A stretch of 39,285 nucleotides of DNA from Anaerolineales bacterium (lineage in GTDB: Bacteria; Chloroflexota; Anaerolineae; Anaerolineales; UBA11579), in NCBI GenBank assembly GCA_024710875.1, contig JANJTX010000163.1:1-39285 (forward strand), written 5' to 3'. The position numbers and the translations under genes are program-made. The notes under the pieces were generated by a model, which was given only the letters and a program-made list of their open reading frames with translations, was not told the origin of the DNA and made no database searches. Position 1 is the first letter of the stretch. Every line of letters begins with the position of its first letter. Shown piece after piece: positions 26,627-36,593 of the stretch.

Positions 26627-27307
26627 TCATTCCTGGCCGGGCAGGCTCCAGGGCTCGGCCACCACCTGCCCCTCGCGGATAAAAGCCATCTCCGGGCGGG
26701 GCGTCTTGCGGCTGGGCGGTGCCAGTGAAATGTGCTCGCCAATCCGCAACTGGGTGGGCGAAAGGTCCAGGGCGCACACCACCGCTTCCGGGTCGCCTTC
26801 GGCCCCGGCGTGCACCAGCCCCCGCAGGCGACCCCACACCACCACATCACCGCTGGCGATGATCTCGGCCCCCGGGTTCACATCCCCAATGATGGTGACA
26901 TGCCCGGGGTACTCCACCCGGCTGCCAGAGCGCAAGGTCCGCCGTACCAGCACCGCTTCGGCGCCTTCCGTTTCCGGGTCGCTGCTGGCCGGCGCGTCAT
27001 CCGCCCGCCCCTGGTGGATGCGAGTTGCCAGCCCCAGCGTCTGGGCAGTCTGTTCGGTGGTTGGCGAGTGGCTCAGCACCGCCCACAGGCTCAAGTTGTA
27101 ATCCGCCAGCAGGTCGCGCAGTTTGCCCAGCGTAGCGGCATTGAGGATGTGATTCTGCACATCCAACACCAACCGCGCCCCATTAAAGAAACTCGCTTTT
27201 TCGGCGATCTCTGCCAGCAGTGCCGCCTGCACTTCAGACCACGGCCCTTCGCCCAGGGTTACCAGCAGGCCCTCGCGTATACCTTTTATTTGCACAGTTG
27301 GAGGCAT
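26627..27307 (-). CDS. minC: Septum site-determining protein MinC
   Basis: RTLRSGSRVEYPGHVTIIGDVNPGAEIIASGDVVVWGRLRGLVHAGAEGD...AEPWSLPGQE; adjacent to minD. Confidence 0.92.
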   Translation of the reverse strand: MPPTVQIKGIREGLLVTLGEGPWSEVQAALLAEIAEKASFFNGARLVLDVQNHILNAATLGKLRDLLADYNLSLWAVLSHSPTTEQTAQTLGLATRIHQGRADDAPASSDPETEGAEAVLVRRTLRSGSRVEYPGHVTIIGDVNPGAEIIASGDVVVWGRLRGLVHAGAEGDPEAVVCALDLSPTQLRIGEHISLAPPSRKTPRPEMAFIREGQVVAEPWSLPGQE

Positions 27308-27498
27308 GCTAAGTTGTCCACCGAAAATCTTTAGACATGTCTTCCTCAAAACTTAACATGTGCGCTCTCGCAGATCCCAAATGGCTACTTTGAAGCAATC
27401 TTCCGGTTGCTTTTAATAGTTGGCCGCTTGGGTACCCTGCACATTAATATCACGTACGGCCAACTACGCTGTCCTTGTCCGTCCCGCACGCTGCCGGG

Positions 27499-27504
27499 AT
27501 TATA
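27499..27504 (-). promoter_or_regulatory. Predicted extended -10 (TGCTATAAT) for minCDE-rodA, just after the mrdA stop
   Basis: Minus strand GCTATGCTATAATCCCGG at about 27510-27494; would give a leader of about 185 nt before minC. Confidence 0.5.
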
Positions 27505-27517
27505 GCATAGCGACTTT

Positions 27518-29710
27518 TTACGGCTGGCCGCTGGCCGCGTCAATCGCTTTCAGCTCAAAGTAGGCTTCCAGTACCCGGTAGATCACTGGCCCGGCCACGC
27601 TGGCGCCTTCGCCGCCATTGTACAGGAAGGCCACTACCGCGATTTCAGGGTCATCGTAGGGGGCGTAGGCTACCGTCCAGGAGTGAGTTGGCCAGTTGCC
27701 CGGGATGCACAGGTTCTTCTCCAGCGCTACCGGGTCGCAGTATTCGGCCGTGCCGGTCTTGCCGGCTGCCGTCACGGTCAGGTTGGCGAACTGGCGCTCC
27801 AGTGTGCCGCTGGTGACCGCCGTGCGCATGCCAATTTGCATCATCTCGAATACCCAGGACTCAATCGTCTTCAGTTCGCCGGGTATTTCGCGGCAAGCCC
27901 CAATCCCGGAGGGGTTCTCATACGTCTGGATGCGGGCATCCGTGGTCAGGTCCCATTTCACATCCGGCGTAAACGGGCTGACCACATTGGCATCCGGCAC
28001 CACATTGCCGTCGGCATCCAGCCCCACCAGGTTGCCCGCCGCATCGTAGGCTGGTGTGAGCAGGTTGCCCAGGTCATCGGTCAGCACCGGCACTACATTG
28101 CCCTCGCCATCCACCACCTCGCGCACAATCGTCGGGCGCATCATCACGCCATCGTTCGCCACCACCGCCGCAGACATCAGCACCTGCAACGGCGTGGAAA
28201 TCACGAAGCCCTGCCCCACGCCGGCAATGTAGGTATCGCCGGTAGACCAGTTCTCGCCCTGATTAATTCGCTTCCAGGTGGGGTCCGGTACCAGCCCATC
28301 GGTTTCGTCTGGTAGTTCGATCCCGAGAAACTGGTCGTAGCCCAGCGCCCGCGCGTACGTCCCCAACCGACAGATCCCCAGCCCTTCCGGAATTTCATCC
28401 CGGTAGCCGCCTGCTAGTTTGTACAGACACACATTGCTGGAGTTGGCGATGCAGCCAATGAAATTCAGTGAGCCAAAACCCTCGCGGTTCCAGTCCACAA
28501 ACTCGCGCGCCCGGCCCGGGTCGTTGGCGTAAAAACTCTCGGTCACCGTAATTAGCCCCGGGGTTTGAATGATCTGGTCTGGCGTAATCACGCCTTCGTT
28601 CAGCGCCCCGATGCCAGTCACAATCTTAAACACCGAGCCCGCCGGCAACTGCGCCCCCACTGCCTTGTTCAGTAACGGATAGGTTTGGTCGGCCAGCAAT
28701 TGCTCGTAGTAATACTGCGGGATGAAACGCGCCAGCCGGTTATTCTCGTAACTGGGGTAAGACACCATCGCCAGGATTTCGCCGGTGCGTGGGTTCATCG
28801 CAATAATCACCGCGCTGGAAATCCGCAAGGTATCAAAATACTGGTTCCACAGGAATATCTCATTGCGGATGATGGCTTCGGAAGCCTCCTGCAGCCGCAT
28901 GTCAATCGTCAGCACCAGGTTCTGGCCCGGTACCGGTTGCTGTACCGGCGCGATGTCGCGCAAGGTCGCCCCGGCTACATCCACCTCCACCTCCCGGCGG
29001 CCGGGGATGCCCCGCAACACCGAGTCAAAGAACAATTCCAGTCCGGCATAGCCGATTTTGTCGCGATTGGGCAAAAACCCCTGCTCTCGCAACCGTTCTT
29101 CCAACACGGCTGGAATCGGCCCCAGATAGCCCACATACGCCGAAGTCAGTACCCCGGTCGGGTAATCGCGTACCGGCTCAATCTGGATCGAAACGCCCGG
29201 CCAATCGGCCGCCTTTTCCTGGATGACCAGCGCCACCTCGCGCGGCACATCACACTCCACCAGCACCGGCTGGTAGGGCGCAAAACTGGTGCCAATCGCC
29301 AGCATCTCGGCGATCCCCAGGTTGCCGCCGCATTGAATCAGCGGGTCCACTGCGATATCGCCGGCGCTGATGGGCAGGTCGGAATACAGCGCCAATTGGC
29401 GCACAATCTCGGCCACTTCGCCCGGGTCGGTGGGCAGCAGGGCCGGCGTAACCGCGATGTTGTATGAAGCGATGTTGCGCGCCAGCACAATCCCGTTGCG
29501 GTCATAAATCACCCCGCGCCGCGGCGGCAGGCTGATGCCTTCAGTGCGGTTGCCTTCCGCTTGTGCCTGCCATTCTGGCCCCTCCACGATCTGGAGCGTG
29601 AACAGTCGCACTACAAACACCACGAAAATGAGCAACGCCACCAATCCAAACAGGGTAACCCGTTGCGGGTCAAGCGCCGGTGGGCGTTGGTTGAGTTGGG
29701 GGCTATTCAT
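27518..29710 (-). CDS. mrdA: Penicillin-binding protein 2 (elongasome transpeptidase)
   Basis: PPRRGVIYDRNGIVLARN, active-site SxxK PAGSVFKIVTG, SSN, KTGTAEY; located between mreD and minC. Confidence 0.93.
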   Translation of the reverse strand: MNSPQLNQRPPALDPQRVTLFGLVALLIFVVFVVRLFTLQIVEGPEWQAQAEGNRTEGISLPPRRGVIYDRNGIVLARNIASYNIAVTPALLPTDPGEVAEIVRQLALYSDLPISAGDIAVDPLIQCGGNLGIAEMLAIGTSFAPYQPVLVECDVPREVALVIQEKAADWPGVSIQIEPVRDYPTGVLTSAYVGYLGPIPAVLEERLREQGFLPNRDKIGYAGLELFFDSVLRGIPGRREVEVDVAGATLRDIAPVQQPVPGQNLVLTIDMRLQEASEAIIRNEIFLWNQYFDTLRISSAVIIAMNPRTGEILAMVSYPSYENNRLARFIPQYYYEQLLADQTYPLLNKAVGAQLPAGSVFKIVTGIGALNEGVITPDQIIQTPGLITVTESFYANDPGRAREFVDWNREGFGSLNFIGCIANSSNVCLYKLAGGYRDEIPEGLGICRLGTYARALGYDQFLGIELPDETDGLVPDPTWKRINQGENWSTGDTYIAGVGQGFVISTPLQVLMSAAVVANDGVMMRPTIVREVVDGEGNVVPVLTDDLGNLLTPAYDAAGNLVGLDADGNVVPDANVVSPFTPDVKWDLTTDARIQTYENPSGIGACREIPGELKTIESWVFEMMQIGMRTAVTSGTLERQFANLTVTAAGKTGTAEYCDPVALEKNLCIPGNWPTHSWTVAYAPYDDPEIAVVAFLYNGGEGASVAGPVIYRVLEAYFELKAIDAASGQP

Positions 29711-30209
29711 TGGCTACCTCATCCGGGAACACAAGTTTCGCAAACTCGCCCATCAGGCCATATATTGGCAGGGCCAGCAGAAAATTCAGCAGCAGGCTGG
29801 GCAGCAAGACCTGGTTGAAGGCCTCGCCAAACCCAATCGGGGAGCCCAACACCCACAGATACACCCAGGCCAGCCCGTGCAAAAGCACCGTACCGGCCAG
29901 CGTGGCCAGGAACAGGTTGAGAATTGGCAGGTCCCACACCCGGCGCGGCAGGGAGATGGCCAGGCCGGTTATCGCCAGATAAGTCGCCAGCATCAGCCAG
30001 ATGGGCAGGTGCGTGGCCAGCCCTACCAGCAGGCCAGCCGCTACCCCCCAGGCCCATGCGCCCGGCAACCGGCGCCGCAGCGCCCAGCCCAGCAGCGTCA
30101 GCAAGGGCAGGTCCGCAATGCCTTCCAGCAGCGGCAAGCGCACCACCAGTGTGGTCTGTAATACGGTGGCAATTGCCAGGGCAATGAAACCCATAAAGGC
30201 GGGCAGCAT
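29703..30209 (-). CDS. mreD: Rod shape-determining protein MreD
   Basis: Small polytopic membrane protein between mreC and mrdA: ATVLQTTLVVRLPLLEGIADLPLLTLLGWALRR.... Confidence 0.85.
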   Translation of the reverse strand: MLPAFMGFIALAIATVLQTTLVVRLPLLEGIADLPLLTLLGWALRRRLPGAWAWGVAAGLLVGLATHLPIWLMLATYLAITGLAISLPRRVWDLPILNLFLATLAGTVLLHGLAWVYLWVLGSPIGFGEAFNQVLLPSLLLNFLLALPIYGLMGEFAKLVFPDEVANE

Positions 30210-30211
30210 CG

Positions 30212-31063
30212 TCAGGGGCTCCCGGCCGGGTCTGGAATCAGCGGGGTTACATCCAGCGGCCGGAAGTTGGTAATCACTAGCACAATCGTCAGCCGCCGGA
30301 AATCGGTAACCGGGTCCAGAGCGGCTTGCTGGAACAGGGCGGTGGCTTCCTGCCGTACGCTGGTCAGTTGCCCCACCAGGATGTTCGCCGGGTATTGCCC
30401 CCCCAGGCCAGAGGTCAGCACCAGGTCACCCGGCTGGAGGCTGACCGAGACCGGAATCTGTTCCACCGAGAGGGCGGCCGTCAGGCTGCCAGCCAGAATG
30501 CCATCCACCTCGGCGGGCTGAATGCGCACATCCACCAGCGAGCTGGGGTCAGTAATCAGTTGTACTCGCGCCGCGCTGGCGGTTACCGCCGCAATCCGGC
30601 CTACGAGGCCCTCAGCGCTCACCACCGGCATCCCGCGCCGCAGGCCATCATCTGAACCGCGATTTATGAGAATGTAATGCAGGAATGGCGAGGGATCTAT
30701 GCCAATTACCGCCGCGGCCTGGTACTCATTCTGGGGTTGGGCGCGGGCAAAATCCAGCAAGGCCGAAAGGATTTCCACCTCGGTCACCTGCTGCTGCAGG
30801 GCGATAATCTGGGTTTGCAGAGCGGCCACTTCTTCGCGCAGCTGGGCGTTTTCCTGTTGCAGGTTGGCCGTATCCGCCGGTGCGTTTACCAGTGTCTGAA
30901 ACGCCAGGAAGCGCGTGTTCAGCCACACCTGCACCGGTTCCAGCGGCCGTAACAGCGCGCCCGCCACCGGGTTCAGATAGCCACCGAAGGCCAGCACCAG
31001 CACGCCAATTGCCAACAGACCAACGGCCAGCGGTTGCCAGGAGGGGCGTTTGAAAGGTTTCAT
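30212..31063 (-). CDS. mreC: Rod shape-determining protein MreC
   Basis: TM, coiled coil (TANLQQENAQLREEVAALQTQIIALQQQ), AAVIGIDPSPFLHYILINRGSDDGLRRGMPVVSAEGLVGRIAAV. Confidence 0.93.
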   Translation of the reverse strand: MKPFKRPSWQPLAVGLLAIGVLVLAFGGYLNPVAGALLRPLEPVQVWLNTRFLAFQTLVNAPADTANLQQENAQLREEVAALQTQIIALQQQVTEVEILSALLDFARAQPQNEYQAAAVIGIDPSPFLHYILINRGSDDGLRRGMPVVSAEGLVGRIAAVTASAARVQLITDPSSLVDVRIQPAEVDGILAGSLTAALSVEQIPVSVSLQPGDLVLTSGLGGQYPANILVGQLTSVRQEATALFQQAALDPVTDFRRLTIVLVITNFRPLDVTPLIPDPAGSP

Positions 31064-31156
31064 GAGGTTGAGGGGAATTGTACCGGAGAAGCGACCGGCT
31101 TAAGTGTGCTTGAAAAGCCGTTTGCCATGAATCCCCCAAATGGAGGAATCCGCAGG

Positions 31157-32209
31157 CTAGATGCCGTCCAGCTTCAACAGCCAAGGCTTGAGGTTTTCAA
31201 AATCTTCCAGCACCAGGCCGGCCCCGCGCGCCACGCAGGTCATCGGGTCATCCGCCACCCACGCCCGGATGCGGGTCTCATCCGAAATGCGCTCGGCCAG
31301 CCCCTGCAATAGCGCCCCGCCGCCCGCCAGGCAGATGCCCAGATCCATCAGGTCAGCGATGATTTCCGGCGCAACTTCGTCCAGCGTGTCTTTGACCGTA
31401 TCAATGATGGTCTGCAACGAGCCGCTGATGGCCTCGCGCACTTCTACCGAGGAGATTTCGAGCGTTTCCGGCAGGCCGTTCACCAGGTTGCGGCCGCGCA
31501 CCACAAAGGTCTTTTCTTCCGGCAGCGGGTAAGCCGAGCCGATTTTCATCTTGACTTCTTCGGCCATCCGCTCGCCAATCAGCAGGTTGTACTTGTTGCG
31601 GATGTAATTCAGGATGTCTACATCCATTTCATCGCCCGCCACCCGCAGCGAGCGCGAGGTCACAATCCCACCCATCGAGAACACGGTCACTTCGGTTGTG
31701 CCGCCGCCAATGTCCACAATCATGCTGCCGCCAATTCGGTCCACCGGCAGGCCCACCGCAATCGCCGAGGCAGTCGGCTCTTCAATTAGGTAGGCTTCAC
31801 GTGCGCCGGCCAGCATGGCGGCATCATGCACTGCCCGTTTTTCCACTTCGGTCACGCCGGAAGGAATTCCGATGACTACCCGCGGGCGCGGCAACGGCAC
31901 CAGACTCTGTTGGTGTGCCTGCCCGATAAAATATTGCAGCATTTCTTCGGTAATCTCAAACTCGGAAATCACGCCATCCCGTAGCGGGCGCACGGCAATG
32001 ATGTTGGCCGGGGTGCGGCCAACCAGCGCCTTCGCCTCGGCGCCCACCGCCTGCACGGCGCGGGTTTTTTTATCAATTGCCACCCACGAGGGTTCGTTGA
32101 TAACAATGCCCTTGCCCCGTACATGCACCAGGGTGTTCGCTGTGCCGAGGTCAATGCCGATGTCCAGTGAGAAAAACCCCAGAAGCCAATTCAGGGGATT
32201 GAAAGCCAA
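31157..32209 (-). CDS. mreB: Rod shape-determining protein MreB
   Basis: DIGIDLGTANTLVHVRGKGIVINEPSWVAID...VVIGIPSGVTEVEKRAV...GGSMIVDIGGGTTEV; probable TTG start preceded by AGGAG. Confidence 0.96.
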   Translation of the reverse strand: MAFNPLNWLLGFFSLDIGIDLGTANTLVHVRGKGIVINEPSWVAIDKKTRAVQAVGAEAKALVGRTPANIIAVRPLRDGVISEFEITEEMLQYFIGQAHQQSLVPLPRPRVVIGIPSGVTEVEKRAVHDAAMLAGAREAYLIEEPTASAIAVGLPVDRIGGSMIVDIGGGTTEVTVFSMGGIVTSRSLRVAGDEMDVDILNYIRNKYNLLIGERMAEEVKMKIGSAYPLPEEKTFVVRGRNLVNGLPETLEISSVEVREAISGSLQTIIDTVKDTLDEVAPEIIADLMDLGICLAGGGALLQGLAERISDETRIRAWVADDPMTCVARGAGLVLEDFENLKPWLLKLDGI

Positions 32210-32273
32210 GAGCGTACTCCTATGTTAAAAGTTTGGCAGGCGGGGCATGCCAGCCCAGTCCGCCAAGCGCCGT

Positions 32274-32279
32274 ATTATA
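32274..32279 (-). promoter_or_regulatory. Predicted extended -10 (TGGTATAAT) upstream of mreB
   Basis: Minus strand CCCACATGGTATAATACGGCG. Confidence 0.5.
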
Positions 32280-32290
32280 CCATGTGGGCG

Positions 32291-34030
32291 CTACAGTTCC
32301 TGTTCGCTGCGGTCTTCGTGGGGGGTGATGACCAGCGTCTCCAGCAGACTGTTTTCGGCCGGTTCGCTCACTGCCGGCTCCGGCGGAATCGGCTGGCCGA
32401 GCGAGAGAATCGCCCGGTCTGCGCCCCAGAACACATTTGCCGTCCCGATTTCATCCAGCAGGCCAGCCCGCTCCAACTGGGTGTGTACCCGCGGTTGCAG
32501 CGCCGCCAGCAGCAGCCGCCCACCCCCACGCTGCTGGCGCTGCCAGATTTCGCGCAGCACCTCCATCCCGGTGGCATCCAGCAACGGTACGCCTCGCAAT
32601 GAAAGTATTACGGTCGCTTCCGGCGGGTCACCGGCTTCAATATCTTCCACCAGCCGCCGCGCCGCCGCAAAAAACAACGGCCCGCTCACGGTGTACACCA
32701 CAATTTCGCCCCCCGGGTGGCTGAAGGTGTGCCCCGCCTCGGCCAGCCGCCCTTCATCTAATGGTTGGCGCGTGACCTGCAATTCGCTCAACTGGGCCAT
32801 AAAAATCAAACTGCTGATGCCAAAGCCTATCAGAATCGCCTGGGTCAGGTCCAGCAGCACCGTCGCCGCCAGCGTAATCAGGAATGCCAGGACCGCATGC
32901 CGCAGCCGCCGCCCAAAATAGAACCGAATCGCATGCCATTCGTTCATGCGCCACGCCGTCACCATCAGCACCCCCGCCAGCGCCGCCAGCGGGATGCGCG
33001 CCATCCACGGCGCGAACAGCAAGGCCGCCGCCAGTAACGCCAGCCCATGCAAAATCGAAGCCATGCGCGTCACCCCGCCGCTTTTAACATTCACGCTGGT
33101 GCGCGCGATGGCCGCCGTGGCTGGCACCCCGCCAAAAAACGGGATGAGCATATTCCCCAGCCCCTGGCCGACGAGTTCCACACTGCTGTGCATCCGGATG
33201 CCAGTCATGTTCCCGGCCACCGCCCCGCACAGCAGGCTCTCGATCGCCCCCAGCGCCGCAATTGTCATCGCCGGCAGCCACAGCTCGCCCACCAGGTCCA
33301 GCCGCAGATCGCTTAGCCGCAGCCGCTGTTCCAGCAAAATCGTGCGCGGGATCTCGCCGATTGTCGGCGTATCCAGATGCAGTAGAACCGCCGCCAGCCC
33401 CGCCAGCAGGATAGCGGCCAGCGACCCCGGCACTCGCTGGCTAAATGGCAGGCGCGGCCACAACGCCATCAGCAGGATGACCCCCAGCGTTATCCCCACC
33501 GCCGCCAGATTGGTCTCCGGCAGGGCCGCCGCCACCTCCCGCAGTTTGGTCAGTACATTCTCGGCCGGCGGCGTGTGCAGCCCCAGCGCATTATCCAGTT
33601 GCCCCAGAGCGATGATGACCGCAATGCCGCTGGTAAAGCCGGAGATGACTGGCGCCGGAATCAGGCTCACGATGCGCCCCAGCCGCAACAGCCCCAGCAC
33701 CAGCACCATCGCCCCTGCCAGCAGGCCGGCCACAAACACCCCTTGCAGGCCGTAGCGCACTGCCAGCACAATCAGCACCGCCGACATCGCCCCGGTGGGC
33801 CCGCTGATCTGGTACGGCGCGCCGCCCAGCAGCCCAATCACCAGCCCCGCCAGAATCGCGGTCACCAGCCCGGCGGCCGCATCCGCCCCGGAGGCCACCC
33901 CAAAGGCCAGCGCCAGCGGCAGGGCCACCGCCGCTACCGTCAGCCCGGCCAGCAGGTCGCGTTGAAAAACGCCGGCATTGTATCCGGCGAACTCTTTGCG
34001 CAGCAGCACAATCCATTCTTTGACGAGCAT
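32291..34030 (-). CDS. SulP family anion transporter with C-terminal STAS domain
   Basis: DLLAGLTVAAVALPLALAFGVASG...GGAPYQISGPTGAM...; STAS: VYTVSGPLFFAAARRLVEDIE...VILSLRGVPLLDATGMEVLREI. Confidence 0.92.
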   Translation of the reverse strand: MLVKEWIVLLRKEFAGYNAGVFQRDLLAGLTVAAVALPLALAFGVASGADAAAGLVTAILAGLVIGLLGGAPYQISGPTGAMSAVLIVLAVRYGLQGVFVAGLLAGAMVLVLGLLRLGRIVSLIPAPVISGFTSGIAVIIALGQLDNALGLHTPPAENVLTKLREVAAALPETNLAAVGITLGVILLMALWPRLPFSQRVPGSLAAILLAGLAAVLLHLDTPTIGEIPRTILLEQRLRLSDLRLDLVGELWLPAMTIAALGAIESLLCGAVAGNMTGIRMHSSVELVGQGLGNMLIPFFGGVPATAAIARTSVNVKSGGVTRMASILHGLALLAAALLFAPWMARIPLAALAGVLMVTAWRMNEWHAIRFYFGRRLRHAVLAFLITLAATVLLDLTQAILIGFGISSLIFMAQLSELQVTRQPLDEGRLAEAGHTFSHPGGEIVVYTVSGPLFFAAARRLVEDIEAGDPPEATVILSLRGVPLLDATGMEVLREIWQRQQRGGGRLLLAALQPRVHTQLERAGLLDEIGTANVFWGADRAILSLGQPIPPEPAVSEPAENSLLETLVITPHEDRSEQEL

Positions 34031-34207
34031 CGGTCTCACGCTTTCGGCATCGGCAGAATCGGCAAAACGCCCGGATTCTATCACCAACATATCGCCTTCT
34101 GGGCAGCGTTCTTTGACCCTCTAGCCCCTTGTGGGTGTTCCAGTCCCCTATGAGCGTGCTGGCGGTTTATAAAATCTCTCGCTGCGTTCAGCAACATGAC
34201 GGGATTT

Positions 34208-34243
34208 CCGATGTAGGGGCAGGTTTCAAACCTGCCCCTACGG
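34208..34243. repeat. Perfect palindromic interspersed repeat GTAGGGGCAGGTTT-C-AAACCTGCCCCTAC
   Basis: gtaggggcaggtttcaaacctgcccctac at 34213-34241: 14-bp arms around a single c, plus ccg/cgg outer bases. Confidence 0.9.
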
Positions 34244-34313
34244 ATAGTGCTGGCGTTGTCCCCGCGTCCCCCAATCGTAGGCTGGCCGTAGTTGAAGCAC
34301 TAGCGGTTTTTGG

Positions 34314-34319
34314 TATAAT
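34314..34319 (+). promoter_or_regulatory. Predicted extended -10 (TGGTATAAT) for glmS
   Basis: ggtttttggtataatccgcg upstream of the ribozyme leader. Confidence 0.6.
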
Positions 34320-34370
34320 CCGCGTCCACGCACGGCAGGCAACCCGCCGGCGTGCCAACTGAATAGGAAA

Positions 34371-34664
34371 CGGACAGCGCATGGCCCGGCAAACCACCGC
34401 CGGGTGACGAGGTTGAGGGTTCCCTGCCGCAGGGTAGGGCACGGGCAGTCAGCACCAGGGATTGCCTAAAATCGAAAGTTCAGCGGAAGCCCTCCGGGAG
34501 CGCCACGCCCCCGATGTCCTTTCCTCCAACTCAAAATCTCACGGCCAACGCCGCCCCGGCAACGGGACGGACAAAACCGGCGGGAAGCGCGGCAGACAAC
34601 GGCGCAGTTCGCGCGCCGGAGTCTGGGTTTGCCTGCGGGCAAACCAGCACCACGGTTCATGGAG
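34371..34664 (+). ncRNA. glmS ribozyme/riboswitch (GlcN6P-responsive), with an unusual core insertion; 3' boundary approximate
   Basis: Core motifs in order upstream of glmS: cAGCGC, TGACGAGGTTGAGGGT, AATCGAAAGTTCAGCGGAAGCCCTCCGGGAG. The GAGGG/CCCTC pairing is present. Predicted cleavage near 34376/34377. Confidence 0.82.
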
Positions 34665-34674
34665 GAACCCCAAC

Positions 34675-36516
<1,842 letters not shown>

Positions 36517-36530
36517 TGCGCCCTAACTAA

Positions 36531-36567
36531 CAACGCGGGCTGGAAATTTCCAGCCCGCGTTGTCTTT
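36531..36567. terminator. Bidirectional terminator, 32-nt perfect palindrome between convergent genes
   Basis: caacgcgggctggaaa/tttccagcccgcgttg at 36531-36562, followed by tcttt. Confidence 0.85.
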
Positions 36568-36593
36568 AATCTCTGGGAATGATTGCCGCCCGG

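Noticed and set aside
34188-34442. Minus-strand ORF containing GAGLKPAPT
   Set aside because: Translation of the palindromic repeat and the glmS leader; spurious.
34462-34674. N-terminal extension of the glmS ORF (MPKIESSAEALRERHAP...)
   Set aside because: This is ribozyme/leader RNA; GlmS must start MCGIVGYIG so that Cys becomes the N-terminal nucleophile.
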